DNA from: Isachenkonia alkalipeptolytica
GTDB lineage: Bacteria > Bacillota > Clostridia > Peptostreptococcales > T1SED10-28
Direction: 5' to 3'
Assembly: GCF_009910325.1 (NCBI RefSeq)
Contig: NZ_SUMG01000005.1
Span: 62,001 to 126,000 of the forward strand
Length of the DNA: 64,000 bases
The position numbers and the translations under genes are program-made. The notes beneath the pieces are model-generated. The model saw only the letters and a program-made list of their open reading frames with translations. It was not told where the DNA came from and ran no database searches. This document shows positions 52,306 to 60,866 of the stretch, piece after piece. How positions within the stretch are numbered: the first letter of the stretch is position 1; each line of letters starts with the position of its first letter.

Positions 52306-53436
52306 TTATCCTTCATTTTTATGAAAGCGGCGAAATCCCAGTTCGATCAACTCTTCGATCAGGGCTTCATAGGCAATCCCCGTGGCTTCCCACATTTTAG
52401 GGTACATACTGATCTTGGTAAAACCGGGCATGGTATTGATTTCATTAAAATAGATCGCTCCCGTGGTTTTTTCCACAAAAAAATCAATACGGGCCAGGCC
52501 CGTGCAGCCCATGGCCTTAAAAATCCTTTTTCCCTGGTCTTGAATTTTCTCCCGCTGTTCCTTGGTGAGCTTTGCGGGAATCACAAACTGACTTTTTCCG
52601 TCAAAATATTTGTCCCGGTAATCATAAAACTCATTATGGGGGATGATTTCCGAGGGGAGGGAGGCTTTCGGACTGTAATTCCCCAGTATGCCGCATTCAA
52701 TTTCCCGGGCATCGATGAATTCTTCCACCAAAACCTTCCGGTCAAAACTCAGAGCTAAATCGATGCCCTCCAACAGCTCCTGAGCATTATGAGCTTTGGT
52801 GATTCCCACACTGGAACCCAGATTTGCGGGTTTGATAAACACGGGATAGGAAAAGCGCTTTTCAATAAGCTGTTTCTGCCTTTCTCTTTCCTTCTCATTT
52901 TTCTGATACTCCTCTTTTAAAACCAGGTGATACTCCGCCTGAAGAATCCCCAGGGTGCTTACGATGTTTTTGGTCATCGCCTTATCCATCGCTACGGAAG
53001 AGGCCAGTACCCCCGCCCCCACATAGGGCACATTTAACATCTCACACATCCCTTGAATGGTGCCGTCTTCCCCCAAGGGGCCGTGAAGCACGGGAAATAC
53101 CAGGTCAATGGCTTCTTTACGGTGTTGATTCCATAACACCAGCTGCCCCTTGGGATCTTTTTGGGTATTGGTGCGAAGGGAAAGATCCTGCTCCTCTTCT
53201 TTTTCCAGATAATCCCGCAGTTCCTGCCAGCTTTTCTCCCTTAGGGTATTTAGGGGTTCATCAAAAAACTTCCAGGTTCCCTGTTTGGATATTCCCACGG
53301 GAACGATTCCATATTTTTTTTCATCGACGGCCTTCAGTACTGATAAGGCCGACATCAGGGAGACCTCATGCTCTCCCGACTGTCCTCCTAAAACTACCAA
53401 AATGTTTTTTTTCAACGATTTTTCCTTCCTTTCCAT
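52306..53436 (-). CDS. ddl: D-alanine-D-alanine ligase
   Basis: A 376-residue ATP-grasp ligase that makes the D-Ala-D-Ala terminus of peptidoglycan precursors. Landmarks are GGQSGEHEVS, HGPLGEDGT, MDKAMTK, VFIKPANLGSSVG and NEINTMPGFT. The omega-loop region EFYDYRDKY has the tyrosine of D-Ala-specific enzymes, not the features of VanA-type D-lactate ligases, so this is not a vancomycin-resistance ligase. The ATG at 53436 has AAAGGA 10 nt upstream; a TTG at 53415 with GGAAGG 8 nt upstream is an equally plausible start. Confidence 0.95.
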   Translation of the reverse strand: MERKEKSLKKNILVVLGGQSGEHEVSLMSALSVLKAVDEKKYGIVPVGISKQGTWKFFDEPLNTLREKSWQELRDYLEKEEEQDLSLRTNTQKDPKGQLVLWNQHRKEAIDLVFPVLHGPLGEDGTIQGMCEMLNVPYVGAGVLASSVAMDKAMTKNIVSTLGILQAEYHLVLKEEYQKNEKERERQKQLIEKRFSYPVFIKPANLGSSVGITKAHNAQELLEGIDLALSFDRKVLVEEFIDAREIECGILGNYSPKASLPSEIIPHNEFYDYRDKYFDGKSQFVIPAKLTKEQREKIQDQGKRIFKAMGCTGLARIDFFVEKTTGAIYFNEINTMPGFTKISMYPKMWEATGIAYEALIEELIELGFRRFHKNEG

Positions 53437-53485
53437 GTACAGTATTTCCTTTTATCTTCCGGAAACAATCTTCTGTACGGAATTA

Positions 53486-54346
53486 CTATTTGTTATAGGT
53501 ATTGACCACATAGGTTTGATGATGATACTTCCTCAGGTTCCTGGCCGCTTTTTTTGCCCGGTCCTGGTCTTTAAAAATACCGAACACCGTAGGCCCGCTA
53601 CCGGTCATCATAGCTCCAATGGCATTGTACTGCATCATCTTTTTTTTGATATCCTCAATCACTCCGTGTTTTTTCGCGGTTACGCTTTCCAACGCATTAT
53701 ACATAGTTTTACTGAGGGTTCTCAGATCCCTTTTTTCAATGGCGCTTAAAAACCCCGGGGGTAAAGGTCTTCTCTCAAGGGCTTCCAGATCCAACGCTTT
53801 ATATACCTCGGGAGTGGATATGGAGATGCCGGGCTTACACAGTACCAGCCAAGTGTTTTTGAGGCCTTCAATAGGGGTCAGCCGCTCTCCGATCCCCTCC
53901 GCCACGGCGGCCCCTTCCATCAAGACGAAGGGGACATCCGCCCCTAAGCGAAGGCCCAGCTCCCGAAGTTTTTCATCCCTTAGCTTAAGTTCCCACAGTT
54001 CATTCAAGCCCTTTAAAACCCCTGCCGCATTGGCACTGCCCCCGGCGAGTCCGGCGGCTACAGGGATATTTTTTGTAATGGAAATTTCCACCCCTTGATC
54101 AATTTGAAATTCTTCCTTCATCAACTTCGCCGCCTGTACGGCGATATTCCCTTCATCCGTGGGTATGTAGGGGGAGTTAGTATATAAGGTGATTTCATCC
54201 CTTTCTTTTTTCTGTAGACTTACTTCATCGTAAAGACCGATGCTTTGCATAACCATTTGGAGGTCGTGGTATCCGTCTTCCCGCTTTTTAATAACCTCCA
54301 GATATAGATTAATTTTCCCATAGGTTTTGATCCTTATTTTCTCCAT
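53486..54346 (-). CDS. ispE: 4-diphosphocytidyl-2-C-methyl-D-erythritol kinase
   Basis: A 286-residue GHMP kinase of the MEP isoprenoid pathway. Landmarks are KINLYLEVIKKREDGYHDL at the N-terminus (motif split for quoting), the ATP loop PVAAGLAGGSANAAG, LGADVPF and MTGSGPTVFGIF. GGAGG is 9 nt before the ATG at 54346, so the frame from 54370 is not used. It is first in the ispE-ddl-DUF1934-mscS unit and follows a promoter with consensus -10. Confidence 0.95.
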   Translation of the reverse strand: MEKIRIKTYGKINLYLEVIKKREDGYHDLQMVMQSIGLYDEVSLQKKERDEITLYTNSPYIPTDEGNIAVQAAKLMKEEFQIDQGVEISITKNIPVAAGLAGGSANAAGVLKGLNELWELKLRDEKLRELGLRLGADVPFVLMEGAAVAEGIGERLTPIEGLKNTWLVLCKPGISISTPEVYKALDLEALERRPLPPGFLSAIEKRDLRTLSKTMYNALESVTAKKHGVIEDIKKKMMQYNAIGAMMTGSGPTVFGIFKDQDRAKKAARNLRKYHHQTYVVNTYNK

Positions 54347-54383
54347 CTTCCAAAGCCTCCATCGTTTCATGAGTTTGATGTTT

Positions 54384-54412
54384 ATTATATCTTAAAACCG
54401 GAAACTTGTAAA
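54384..54412 (-). promoter_or_regulatory. Promoter of the ispE operon
   Basis: TTTACA (54412-54407), a 17-bp spacer and TATAAT (54389-54384) on the minus strand, directly downstream of the arc operon terminator. Confidence 0.75.
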
Positions 54413-54421
54413 AAAAAATCT

Positions 54422-54455
54422 AAAAAAACTCCCTTCTGTAGAAGCAGAAGAGAGT
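54422..54455 (-). terminator. Terminator of the arginine deiminase operon
   Basis: An 11-bp stem (54428-54438 with 54445-54455, one wobble) and a T7 run on the minus strand after arcC. Confidence 0.88.
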
Positions 54456-54492
54456 TTCTTTATCTGAAAATCATCCTGGTTTTGGAATTTTT

Positions 54493-55455
54493 CTAGTTTA
54501 CAATGGTGGTTCCGGTTTTTCCTTCAATGGCATCCTTCGCTTTTTCCAAGGAGGTAATCAAAGTTTTTCGTCCCGGTTTCGACTCCACGAACTTCAGTGC
54601 CGCCTTTACCTTCGGCAGCATGGAACCTGGAGCAAAATGTCCTTCCTCCATGTATTTTTTCGCTTCCCCAATGGTGATCTCCGACAACTCTTTCTCCTCG
54701 GGAGTTCCAAAGTTGATGGCCACTTTCTCCACCGCCGTTAGGATAATTAACATATCCGCATCAAGAATTTCCGCGACTTTTTCCGATGCAAAATCCTTAT
54801 CAATTACCGCGGGCACTCCTTCTAAAACCCCGTTGCCCCGGTCGAGCACCGGCACACCGCCGCCGCCAACGGTAATTACCACATGTCCGTTATCCACAAG
54901 GGTTCGAACCATAGGGGCTTCCACCACGTCCACGGGCTCAGGAGAGGCCACCACCCTTCGGTATCCTCTTCCCGAGTCCTCTTTCATAACAAAGCCCATT
55001 TCCTTTTCCAGGTTTTTGGCCTCTTCTTCATTGAAGAAAGAGCCTACGGGCTTTGTGGGATTCTGAAAGCCGGGGTCCTTTTCGTCCACGACTACTTGAG
55101 TTACCACGGTGCCCACTTCTTTTTTCAACTCTCTTTGAACCATTTCTTCCCGAATGGCCTGCTGCAAGTGATAACCGATGTATCCTTGAGACATGGCCCC
55201 GCACTCGGGAAAAGGCATGATGGGCAAATCTTTATTGGCAGCGGTGGCGGTTTCATAGGTCGCCACAATCTGTCCTACCTGAGGACCGTTTCCGTGAGCG
55301 ATAATTACCTCATGGCCGTCCTGAATCAAATCCACAATGGGTTTCGCCGTATCCTTTGCGGTTTGGATTTGGGCCTTTGCGGTGGTATCCTTCGGGTCTG
55401 CCTGCAGGGCGTTCCCTCCTAGTGCAATAACAATTCTGCTGTTTTTGTTAACCAT
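54493..55455 (-). CDS. arcC: Carbamate kinase
   Basis: A 320-residue amino acid kinase-fold enzyme that turns carbamoyl phosphate and ADP into ATP, ammonia and CO2, the energy-yielding last step of the arginine deiminase pathway. Landmarks are IVIALGGNALQ, HGNGPQVG, MSQGYIGYHL, VVASPEPVDV and ITVGGGGVPV. An in-frame stop lies eight codons before the ATG, so 55455 is the earliest possible start. The SD (GGGAGGG) is about 27 nt upstream, separated from the ATG by a perfect 7-bp hairpin. Confidence 0.95.
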   Translation of the reverse strand: MVNKNSRIVIALGGNALQADPKDTTAKAQIQTAKDTAKPIVDLIQDGHEVIIAHGNGPQVGQIVATYETATAANKDLPIMPFPECGAMSQGYIGYHLQQAIREEMVQRELKKEVGTVVTQVVVDEKDPGFQNPTKPVGSFFNEEEAKNLEKEMGFVMKEDSGRGYRRVVASPEPVDVVEAPMVRTLVDNGHVVITVGGGGVPVLDRGNGVLEGVPAVIDKDFASEKVAEILDADMLIILTAVEKVAINFGTPEEKELSEITIGEAKKYMEEGHFAPGSMLPKVKAALKFVESKPGRKTLITSLEKAKDAIEGKTGTTIVN

Positions 55456-55463
55456 ATATGATC

Positions 55464-55481
55464 GCTGACAATACTGTCAGC
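55464..55481 (-). promoter_or_regulatory. Hairpin between SD and start codon of arcC
   Basis: GCTGACA and TGTCAGC form a perfect 7-bp stem with a 4-nt loop. It lies between GGGAGGG (55490-55481) and the ATG (55455), leaving 8 nt to the start codon when folded. Confidence 0.65.
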
Positions 55482-55533
55482 TCCCTCCCTTCTCGATTTA
55501 ACGAATGTTGATCGGTTTGCCCAGCCCATGGTG

Positions 55534-56529
55534 CTAGCCCATGGTGGCAACCATGACCGCTTTGATGGTATGCATTCGGTTCTCCGCCTCATCAAATACA
55601 ACGGAATGCTTAGAACGGAATACTTCGTCGGTGACTTCCATTTCCTTCAGACCGAACTTCTCGTGAATTTCTTTTCCCACATCGGTCTCCAGATCATGAA
55701 AAGCCGGTAAGCAGTGCATGAAAATCAAATTGTCGTTTCCTGCCTTTCGAACCATATCCATGTTTACCTGATAGTCCTTTAAAAGTTTGATCCGCTCTTC
55801 AAACTGATCCTCTTCTCCCATGGAAACCCATACATCGGTATAAATCACATCCGCATCTTTCACGCCTTCAGCAACGTCATCGGTAATGGTGATCTTGCCG
55901 CCGGTTTCCTTGGCCAGTTCCTTCATTTCACCGACCAGCTCTTCTCCAGGGAACAGCTCCTTCGGGGCTACGGCTCTAAAGTCCATTCCCATTTTCGCTG
56001 CACCGATCATCAACGAGTTCCCCATGTTGTTCCGTGCGTCTCCCAGGAAGGCAAACTTCACTTTATTTAAAGGCTTATCCACATGCTCGGAAATCGTCAA
56101 TAAGTCCGCCAGGATTTGGGTGGGGTGATACAAATCGGTCAACCCGTTCCAAACAGGAATGCCTGCATGCTTTGCTAAAATGTCCACGGTTTCCTGCTTA
56201 AACCCTCTAAACTCCATGCCGTCATAGAAACGTCCCAGTACTTTCGCCGTATCCTCTAAGGATTCCTTCTTGCCCATTTGGGAATCACTGGAGCCCAGGA
56301 AGGTTACATGGGCCCCTTCGTCCAAGGCCGCTACTTCGAAAGCGCAACGGGTTCTTGTGGAGGATTTTTGAAACAACAACACCACATTTTTCCCGTCCAA
56401 TGCCTTCTCTTTGCTTCCCGTTCGTTTTTTCGCCTTAAGGTCCTTGGATAGATCCAGTAGGTATTGAATCTCCTCCGGGGTGAAGTCTTTCAAAGTTACA
56501 AAATTTCTTCCTTTTAAGTTTACTGGCAT
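55534..56529 (-). CDS. argF: Ornithine carbamoyltransferase (catabolic)
   Basis: A 331-residue OTCase. Landmarks are the carbamoyl-phosphate site [38 protein letters not shown] and the ornithine-binding [10 protein letters not shown]. Position between arcA and arcC indicates the catabolic direction: citrulline plus phosphate to ornithine and carbamoyl phosphate (arcB in other naming). AGGAGG is 8 nt before the ATG. Gaps of about 80 nt separate it from both neighbours. Confidence 0.95.
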   Translation of the reverse strand: MPVNLKGRNFVTLKDFTPEEIQYLLDLSKDLKAKKRTGSKEKALDGKNVVLLFQKSSTRTRCAFEVAALDEGAHVTFLGSSDSQMGKKESLEDTAKVLGRFYDGMEFRGFKQETVDILAKHAGIPVWNGLTDLYHPTQILADLLTISEHVDKPLNKVKFAFLGDARNNMGNSLMIGAAKMGMDFRAVAPKELFPGEELVGEMKELAKETGGKITITDDVAEGVKDADVIYTDVWVSMGEEDQFEERIKLLKDYQVNMDMVRKAGNDNLIFMHCLPAFHDLETDVGKEIHEKFGLKEMEVTDEVFRSKHSVVFDEAENRMHTIKAVMVATMG

Positions 56530-56611
56530 GGTTCATTCCTCCTTGAGTTTTTTAGTTTTTTCTTCACACTTTGCTTTACACTTTACTTTTGGGTTGCTTT
56601 ACTGGCTTGTA

Positions 56612-57841
56612 TTATTTTAAGTCCTCTCTTACTAAAGGCATGGACATGCATCTTGGTCCACCGCGGCCTCTAACAAGTTCAGAACCTTCAATCTCCACTA
56701 CTTCGATTCCATGGCTTCTAAGGGTTTTATTGGAGGCCTCGTTTCGGTTATAGGTCACCACCACTCCCGGCGCAATGGCAAGGGTATTGGTACTGTCGTT
56801 CCACTGTTCCCGAGCCGCCGTAATCGGATCTCCTCCCCCGCTTTGTATAAGATTTACAGAAGGAAGTTTTAGTACGTCTTGGAGCGCTTGTTGCAAACTG
56901 GCCTTTTCCTTTACTAGAAGTCCCTGTTTCCCCGGGGTGATTTCATAAGCCTTTACCGCCTTTTCAATCCCCGGATAAATCGTGAATTTATCATGGTCCA
57001 CCATGGTAAACACCGTATCCAAGTGCATATAAGCCCGGGTAAAGGGGATTTGTATCGCAAGCACCTTTTTCACCGGAGCTTTATCGAACAGCCGCTGGGC
57101 AATGATTTCCACGGCCCTTGCGGAGGTCCGTTCACTTACTCCGATGGCCACCACTTCATCACTGAGGACTAAAACGTCCCCCCCTTCGATGCTGCTTTTT
57201 TCTTTATAGTCATACCAAAGCGGGGTCTTCTCTTTCTTGATTAAGGGATGATATTCATAGACATATTGCAAAAACATGGTTTCCCGGTCTCTTGCGGGAG
57301 TGTTCATCTTGCTGATGCTTAAACCGTCTCCGATTACCGCTCCGGGATCCCGGGTAAAGTACAGATTCGGAATGGGATTGATGTAAAAGGGATAATCCCG
57401 TTGAATATAGTCCCCGAGGCTTCTTTTTTCCAGACCGGCATCCAGATCCGATTTTAACAAACCGGATATTGCGATTTCCACCAGCTCTTCCGCTGTTTTT
57501 CCCCCTAGGAACTGTCGAATTTCTTCATTGATCCGATCATTGTCTTCCCCTGTAATTTCAATTAGTTCATCAATAAATTTTTTCGCTACGTCCTCTTCTT
57601 CCAGCACTTCTTCCAAAAGTTTTTCATAATAATAAACCTTCGTTCCCCGATCTTCCATAACTTTCGCAAAGGCATCGTGCTCTTTTTGCATTTGGTATAA
57701 CCAGGGGATGTCATCAAACAAAAGCTCTTCTAAGTAGGCCGGAGTCAGCCTTTCCAATTCTTTTCCCGGTCGGTGAAGCATAACCGCTTTTAATTTACCA
57801 ATTTCTGAGGTCACATGTAAAAAACCTTTTGAATTTGTCAC
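56612..57841 (-). CDS. arcA: Arginine deiminase
   Basis: A 409-residue arginine deiminase that converts arginine to citrulline and ammonia. Landmarks are AVMLHRPGKELERLTP, FTRDPGAVIG, IEGGDVLVLSD, HLDTVFTMVD with the catalytic histidine, and the nucleophile cysteine in GRGGPRCMSMP at the C-terminus. The start is GTG, 7 nt after AAGGGG. First gene of arcA-argF-arcC. The pathway gives one ATP per arginine and raises cytoplasmic pH through ammonia. Confidence 0.96.
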   Translation of the reverse strand: MTNSKGFLHVTSEIGKLKAVMLHRPGKELERLTPAYLEELLFDDIPWLYQMQKEHDAFAKVMEDRGTKVYYYEKLLEEVLEEEDVAKKFIDELIEITGEDNDRINEEIRQFLGGKTAEELVEIAISGLLKSDLDAGLEKRSLGDYIQRDYPFYINPIPNLYFTRDPGAVIGDGLSISKMNTPARDRETMFLQYVYEYHPLIKKEKTPLWYDYKEKSSIEGGDVLVLSDEVVAIGVSERTSARAVEIIAQRLFDKAPVKKVLAIQIPFTRAYMHLDTVFTMVDHDKFTIYPGIEKAVKAYEITPGKQGLLVKEKASLQQALQDVLKLPSVNLIQSGGGDPITAAREQWNDSTNTLAIAPGVVVTYNRNEASNKTLRSHGIEVVEIEGSELVRGRGGPRCMSMPLVREDLK

Positions 57842-57938
57842 AGTAAAGCCCCTTTCTCTTATAGGATTTTAACTTGGTATCACAGAGCCTTGCCTTTCGG
57901 ATCTCTTTTGAACGTCGATGCTTTTCCTTCGTAGTTAC

Positions 57939-57967
57939 AGTATATATTTCATCTATGCATAAATCAA
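57939..57967 (-). promoter_or_regulatory. Promoter of the arginine deiminase operon
   Basis: TTGATT (57967-57962), a 17-bp spacer and TATACT (57944-57939) on the minus strand. Upstream, about 58001-58020, a stretch matches roughly 13 of 18 positions of the ArgR/AhrC ARG box, a weak candidate activator site. The remainder of the gap up to the veg terminator (58154) is AT-rich with no gene seen. Confidence 0.6.
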
Positions 57968-58153
57968 GTGGCTATTTTTATAGCTTTTTCAAGGTTTTAT
58001 GCAAGATTTGTATTTTTTTGCATCCTCCTCCGAGGCATAATTTTTTTTTACTCTAGGCTAGGGCCTCCCTCTTTTTCATTTTTAACTATAATGAATAAAA
58101 ATGATTTTACATTTATATTAATAATTTAGAATTTTGTAAATATATTTTTCAAA

Positions 58154-58185
58154 GAAAAAACCACCTATTGTCAAAAATAGGTGGT
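58154..58185 (-). terminator. Terminator after veg
   Basis: ACCACCTATT pairs with AATAGGTGGT, followed by T6 on the minus strand. Confidence 0.9.
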
Positions 58186-58190
58186 ATAGA

Positions 58191-58457
58191 TTAATTAACC
58201 TCAATCGGGTCTTGTTGAGTGCTGAATGTCAGTTCCACTGTGGAAGTCAATACATCCGAATAACTGTAGCAAATTCTTCTGTCTGCGTCAAATTCTCCTT
58301 CGATTTTAACGACAAAAATACTCGGATAGGTGTTCTCTAATACGCCTTCTTTCACCATCACTTTCTTCCGGCCTTTATCCGCCTTAAGCGTAACTTTCTG
58401 GCCGATGTAGCCTGTAATGTTCTTTCTGATTTGATCTAACGTATTACCGTTCGCCAA
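58191..58457 (-). CDS. veg: Veg protein
   Basis: An 88-residue Veg-family protein, a small conserved Firmicutes protein implicated in biofilm-related regulation and spore biology in Bacillus. Landmarks are IGQKVTLKADKGRKK, ENTYPSIFVVKIEG and SYSYSDVLTSTVELTF. The start is taken as TTG at 58457, which gives MANGNTLDQIRKN like other Veg proteins and has AAGGTG at good distance; a TTG at 58475 is the alternative. Two strong tandem promoters precede it, in line with the high expression known for veg. Confidence 0.93.
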   Translation of the reverse strand: MANGNTLDQIRKNITGYIGQKVTLKADKGRKKVMVKEGVLENTYPSIFVVKIEGEFDADRRICYSYSDVLTSTVELTFSTQQDPIEVN

Positions 58458-58500
58458 AGAATCACCTTCTTTCAAATGATTAACGCATATTTACATTCAT

Positions 58501-58573
58501 ATTCTAACATATATTATGGGTTTTGTCAAACAATTAAACTTAATATTCTACATCGATACCGTCGATTTGTCAA
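58501..58573 (-). promoter_or_regulatory. Two tandem promoters of veg
   Basis: Proximal: TTGACA (58529-58524), 17 bp, TAGAAT (58506-58501). Distal: TTGACA (58573-58568), 17 bp, TAGAAT (58550-58545). Both are on the minus strand with identical hexamers, 44 bp apart. Confidence 0.88.
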
Positions 58574-58581
58574 ATGAATTA

Positions 58582-58611
58582 TAAAAAAAAAGACCCAAAT
58601 TATTTTGGGTC
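58582..58611 (-). terminator. Terminator after the Sec-HesB gene
   Basis: GACCCAAA pairs with TTTGGGTC and is followed by T9 on the minus strand. Confidence 0.9.
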
Positions 58612-58641
58612 AAAAAAATCACTGTATTCGAATTTTTTATC

Positions 58642-58932
58642 TTAGCAGCCGCCGCCACCGCCGGCAGACATGTAAACCACAAAACCTTTTCTTAACATAC
58701 CGTTTTTATAGTCCACGGTAACGCCGTCTATTTGTCGGTCCAGCTCTTTTTCCACGACAAATCGATAACCTTCCACTTCCTTGATGTTATCGTCCTCTTT
58801 TGACTCATCCAGAGTCATTCCAAAAGTTGGGCCGCCTCAGCCAACACCCTGTACAAAGATTCTTAAGTCTTTATTCTCGGCATTTTGGTTTTTCAGTTCG
58901 CTTTTTGCATTTTCCGTAAGTTTTATATCCAT
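58642..58932 (-). CDS. HesB-like Fe-S protein with in-frame UGA (selenoprotein)
   Basis: A 96-residue HesB/IscA-like protein whose frame contains one TGA at 58839-58837 (codon 32). The context is RIFVQGVG-U-GGPTFGMTLDE, where A-type Fe-S carriers have cysteine (GCGG), so UGA very probably encodes selenocysteine. The reading frame stays intact on both sides: KEVEGYRFVVEKEL, VTVDYKNGML and a glycine-rich end SAGGGGGC. Only one C-terminal cysteine is present, versus GCG in canonical carriers. The ATG (58932) follows AGGAGG. It has its own consensus promoter and terminator. HesB-like selenoproteins are a known family. Standard gene calling would split or miss this gene. Confidence 0.9.
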
Positions 58933-58976
58933 TATGATCCTCCTTTTTCGATCCCCCCACCAAGGGGGTTTCTTTT

Positions 58977-59005
58977 ATTATAAAGCCTCAGTAAAGAAAA
59001 GTCAA
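58977..59005 (-). promoter_or_regulatory. Promoter of the Sec-HesB gene
   Basis: TTGACT (59005-59000), a 17-bp spacer and TATAAT (58982-58977) on the minus strand. A CCCCC/GGGGG hairpin (58954-58968) lies in the short 5' UTR before the SD. Confidence 0.85.
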
Positions 59006-59149
59006 ACCCTATCCTTTCCGGCCTTTTTATTATTATACCCTTTCTACCCTTTTGAAAAACAGGGAACTGTCTACTTTCTCAAAGATCCAGGGCTTCCCTT
59101 TGATTTGAAAAGTTTATATAAGAAAGGTTTGCGGAAATATTCAAATTTG

Positions 59150-59178
59150 TTGAAATATTCTTAGTACTATAGTATGAT
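59150..59178 (+). promoter_or_regulatory. Promoter of nhaC
   Basis: TTGAAA (59150-59155), a 17-bp spacer and TATGAT (59173-59178). GAAATATTC occurs twice (59134-59142 and 59152-59160) around the -35. The 5' UTR is about 100 nt and contains a short AGTGAA/TTCACT hairpin. Confidence 0.65.
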
Positions 59179-59288
59179 AATATAAAGTACAGTGAAAAAT
59201 TCACTTTTACTTTTAAAATGTCGATAAGGGGGTATGGATAAACAAGTAAAACTATTTACCCAAATAAATGTTATAAGGAGGTAAGTCT

Positions 59289-60695
59289 ATGAAAGAAAAG
59301 AAAAAAGCGAATATTGGTCACGCCCTAATCCCTATTGTTTCTTTAATTGTATTTCTATTGGTGGGCATTGTATTTCTCGGAGCCGATCCCCACATCCCAC
59401 TGCTCTTAGGGGTCATTGTTGCTGCTGCGGTGGCGATTTTTGCCCTGAATTACACCTGGGAGGAGGTGGAAGGCAGTATTGTGGACGGCATTAAGCTTGC
59501 CATGCAGGCCATTGTTATTCTTATGATTATCGGTACCTTAGTTGGAACCTGGCTGCTGAGCGGTACGGTTCCCACACTGATTTACTACGGACTGCAAATA
59601 CTATCCCCGGGAATTTTCTTAATTGCCACGTTACTGATCTGTTCCATCGTTTCCATTTCCGTAGGAAGCTCCTGGACCACGGTAGCCACCATCGGGGTAG
59701 CCCTGATGGGAGTAGGCCAGGGCCTTGGCATCCCTGTGGGAATCGTAGCCGGAGCCATTGTATCCGGTTCCTATTTCGGAGATAAGATGTCTCCCCTATC
59801 GGATACCACAAACTTAGCCCCGGCCATGGCCGGCGGCGAACTCTTTAGTCATATCAAGTACATGTTCTGGACCACCGGGCCCGCCTACATCATCGCCCTT
59901 ATTATTTTCGGTGTGATGGGTGCCGGTTATGCCGGAGGGGAAATTGATACCGATCGAATCAATGCGATTTTAAATGCGTTGTCGGATAACTTTAATTTAT
60001 CCCCATTACTGGCCATCCCGCCTTTACTGGTTATTGTGATTGTCATCTTTAAGGTTCCGGCGATTCCGGGACTGTTGGCGGGAACCTTCTTGGGCGGACT
60101 CTTCGCCTTCATTTTCCAAGGAGCGGGCCTTGGGGAGATCATTGATGCCGCCCATTACGGCTTCGGCATTGACACCGGCGTGGAAATCGTAGACGACCTG
60201 GTTTCCGGTGGCGGTCTCGACGGCATGATGTGGACCGTATCCCTGATTATCATCGCCCTGTCCCTGGGTGGCGTCCTGGAAAGCACGGGAATGCTCAGTG
60301 CCGTAGGCGATACCATTCTGACGGTGGCAAAAACCACGGGATCCTTGATCCTGGCGACCATTCTTTCCTGTATCGCCATTAACCTGTTATCCGGTGACCA
60401 GTACCTGGCCATCGTGGTACCGGGAAGAATGTTTAAAGACACCTATAAGGATAAGAACCTGTCTCCGATGGTCCTATCCCGAGCCCTAGAGGGCGGCGGT
60501 ACCGTAACCTCCCCCTTTATTCCATGGAACACCTGTGGGGCCTATATGTGGCAAATGCTGGGCGTTCATCCCTTCACCTACCTGCCCTACACTTTCTTTA
60601 ACCTATTGGTACCGGTGGTCAACGTGATCCTCGGTTACACAGGATTTAAGATCCGAAAACTGGAAGAGGAAGATCCGGAAGCGATCAAAGGCTAA
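59289..60695 (+). CDS. nhaC: NhaC-family Na+/H+ antiporter
   Basis: A 468-residue membrane protein with about eleven to twelve helices. Landmarks are SISVGSSWTTVATIGVAL, the ion-site loop SGSYFGDKMSPLSDTTNLAP, NLLSGDQYLAIV and GGGTVTSPFIPWNTCGAY. NhaC proteins expel Na+ in exchange for protons; relatives such as MleN exchange malate and lactate, so the substrate is likely but not certain. AAGGAGG precedes the ATG. Sodium extrusion fits an organism of saline or alkaline habitats. Monocistronic. Confidence 0.9.
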   Translation: MKEKKKANIGHALIPIVSLIVFLLVGIVFLGADPHIPLLLGVIVAAAVAIFALNYTWEEVEGSIVDGIKLAMQAIVILMIIGTLVGTWLLSGTVPTLIYYGLQILSPGIFLIATLLICSIVSISVGSSWTTVATIGVALMGVGQGLGIPVGIVAGAIVSGSYFGDKMSPLSDTTNLAPAMAGGELFSHIKYMFWTTGPAYIIALIIFGVMGAGYAGGEIDTDRINAILNALSDNFNLSPLLAIPPLLVIVIVIFKVPAIPGLLAGTFLGGLFAFIFQGAGLGEIIDAAHYGFGIDTGVEIVDDLVSGGGLDGMMWTVSLIIIALSLGGVLESTGMLSAVGDTILTVAKTTGSLILATILSCIAINLLSGDQYLAIVVPGRMFKDTYKDKNLSPMVLSRALEGGGTVTSPFIPWNTCGAYMWQMLGVHPFTYLPYTFFNLLVPVVNVILGYTGFKIRKLEEEDPEAIKG

Positions 60696-60733
60696 CTCTT
60701 TTAGTAAGACAGATTGACCCTTTGTTTGATCAT

Positions 60734-60785
60734 AAAGCGTAAAAAAACCCCCGTTGGATGCTATCCATCGGGGTTTTTTTTACGC
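60734..60785. terminator. Bidirectional terminator after nhaC
   Basis: A long hairpin: GCGTAAAAAAACCCCGTTGG-type arm pairing with CCATCGGGGTTTTTTTTACGC (with a mismatch near the loop), flanked by A and T runs, between nhaC and the convergent FMN-binding gene. Confidence 0.9.
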
Positions 60786-60866
60786 TCTTGTTTCTAAATT
60801 CAATCTGTCTTCGTTTTTCTTCGTTTTTTTCTTCTTTAATACATCAGGGGGATCCCTCCGGAGTTA

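Noticed and set aside
52306-53436. VanA-type D-Ala-D-Lac ligase
   Set aside because: The omega-loop region has the tyrosine typical of D-Ala-D-Ala ligases and there are no vanH or vanX genes nearby.
58642-58932. HesB gene as a pseudogene or sequencing error
   Set aside because: Only one stop is present, it replaces the expected cysteine codon, and promoter, SD, frame and terminator are intact; selenocysteine explains it better.
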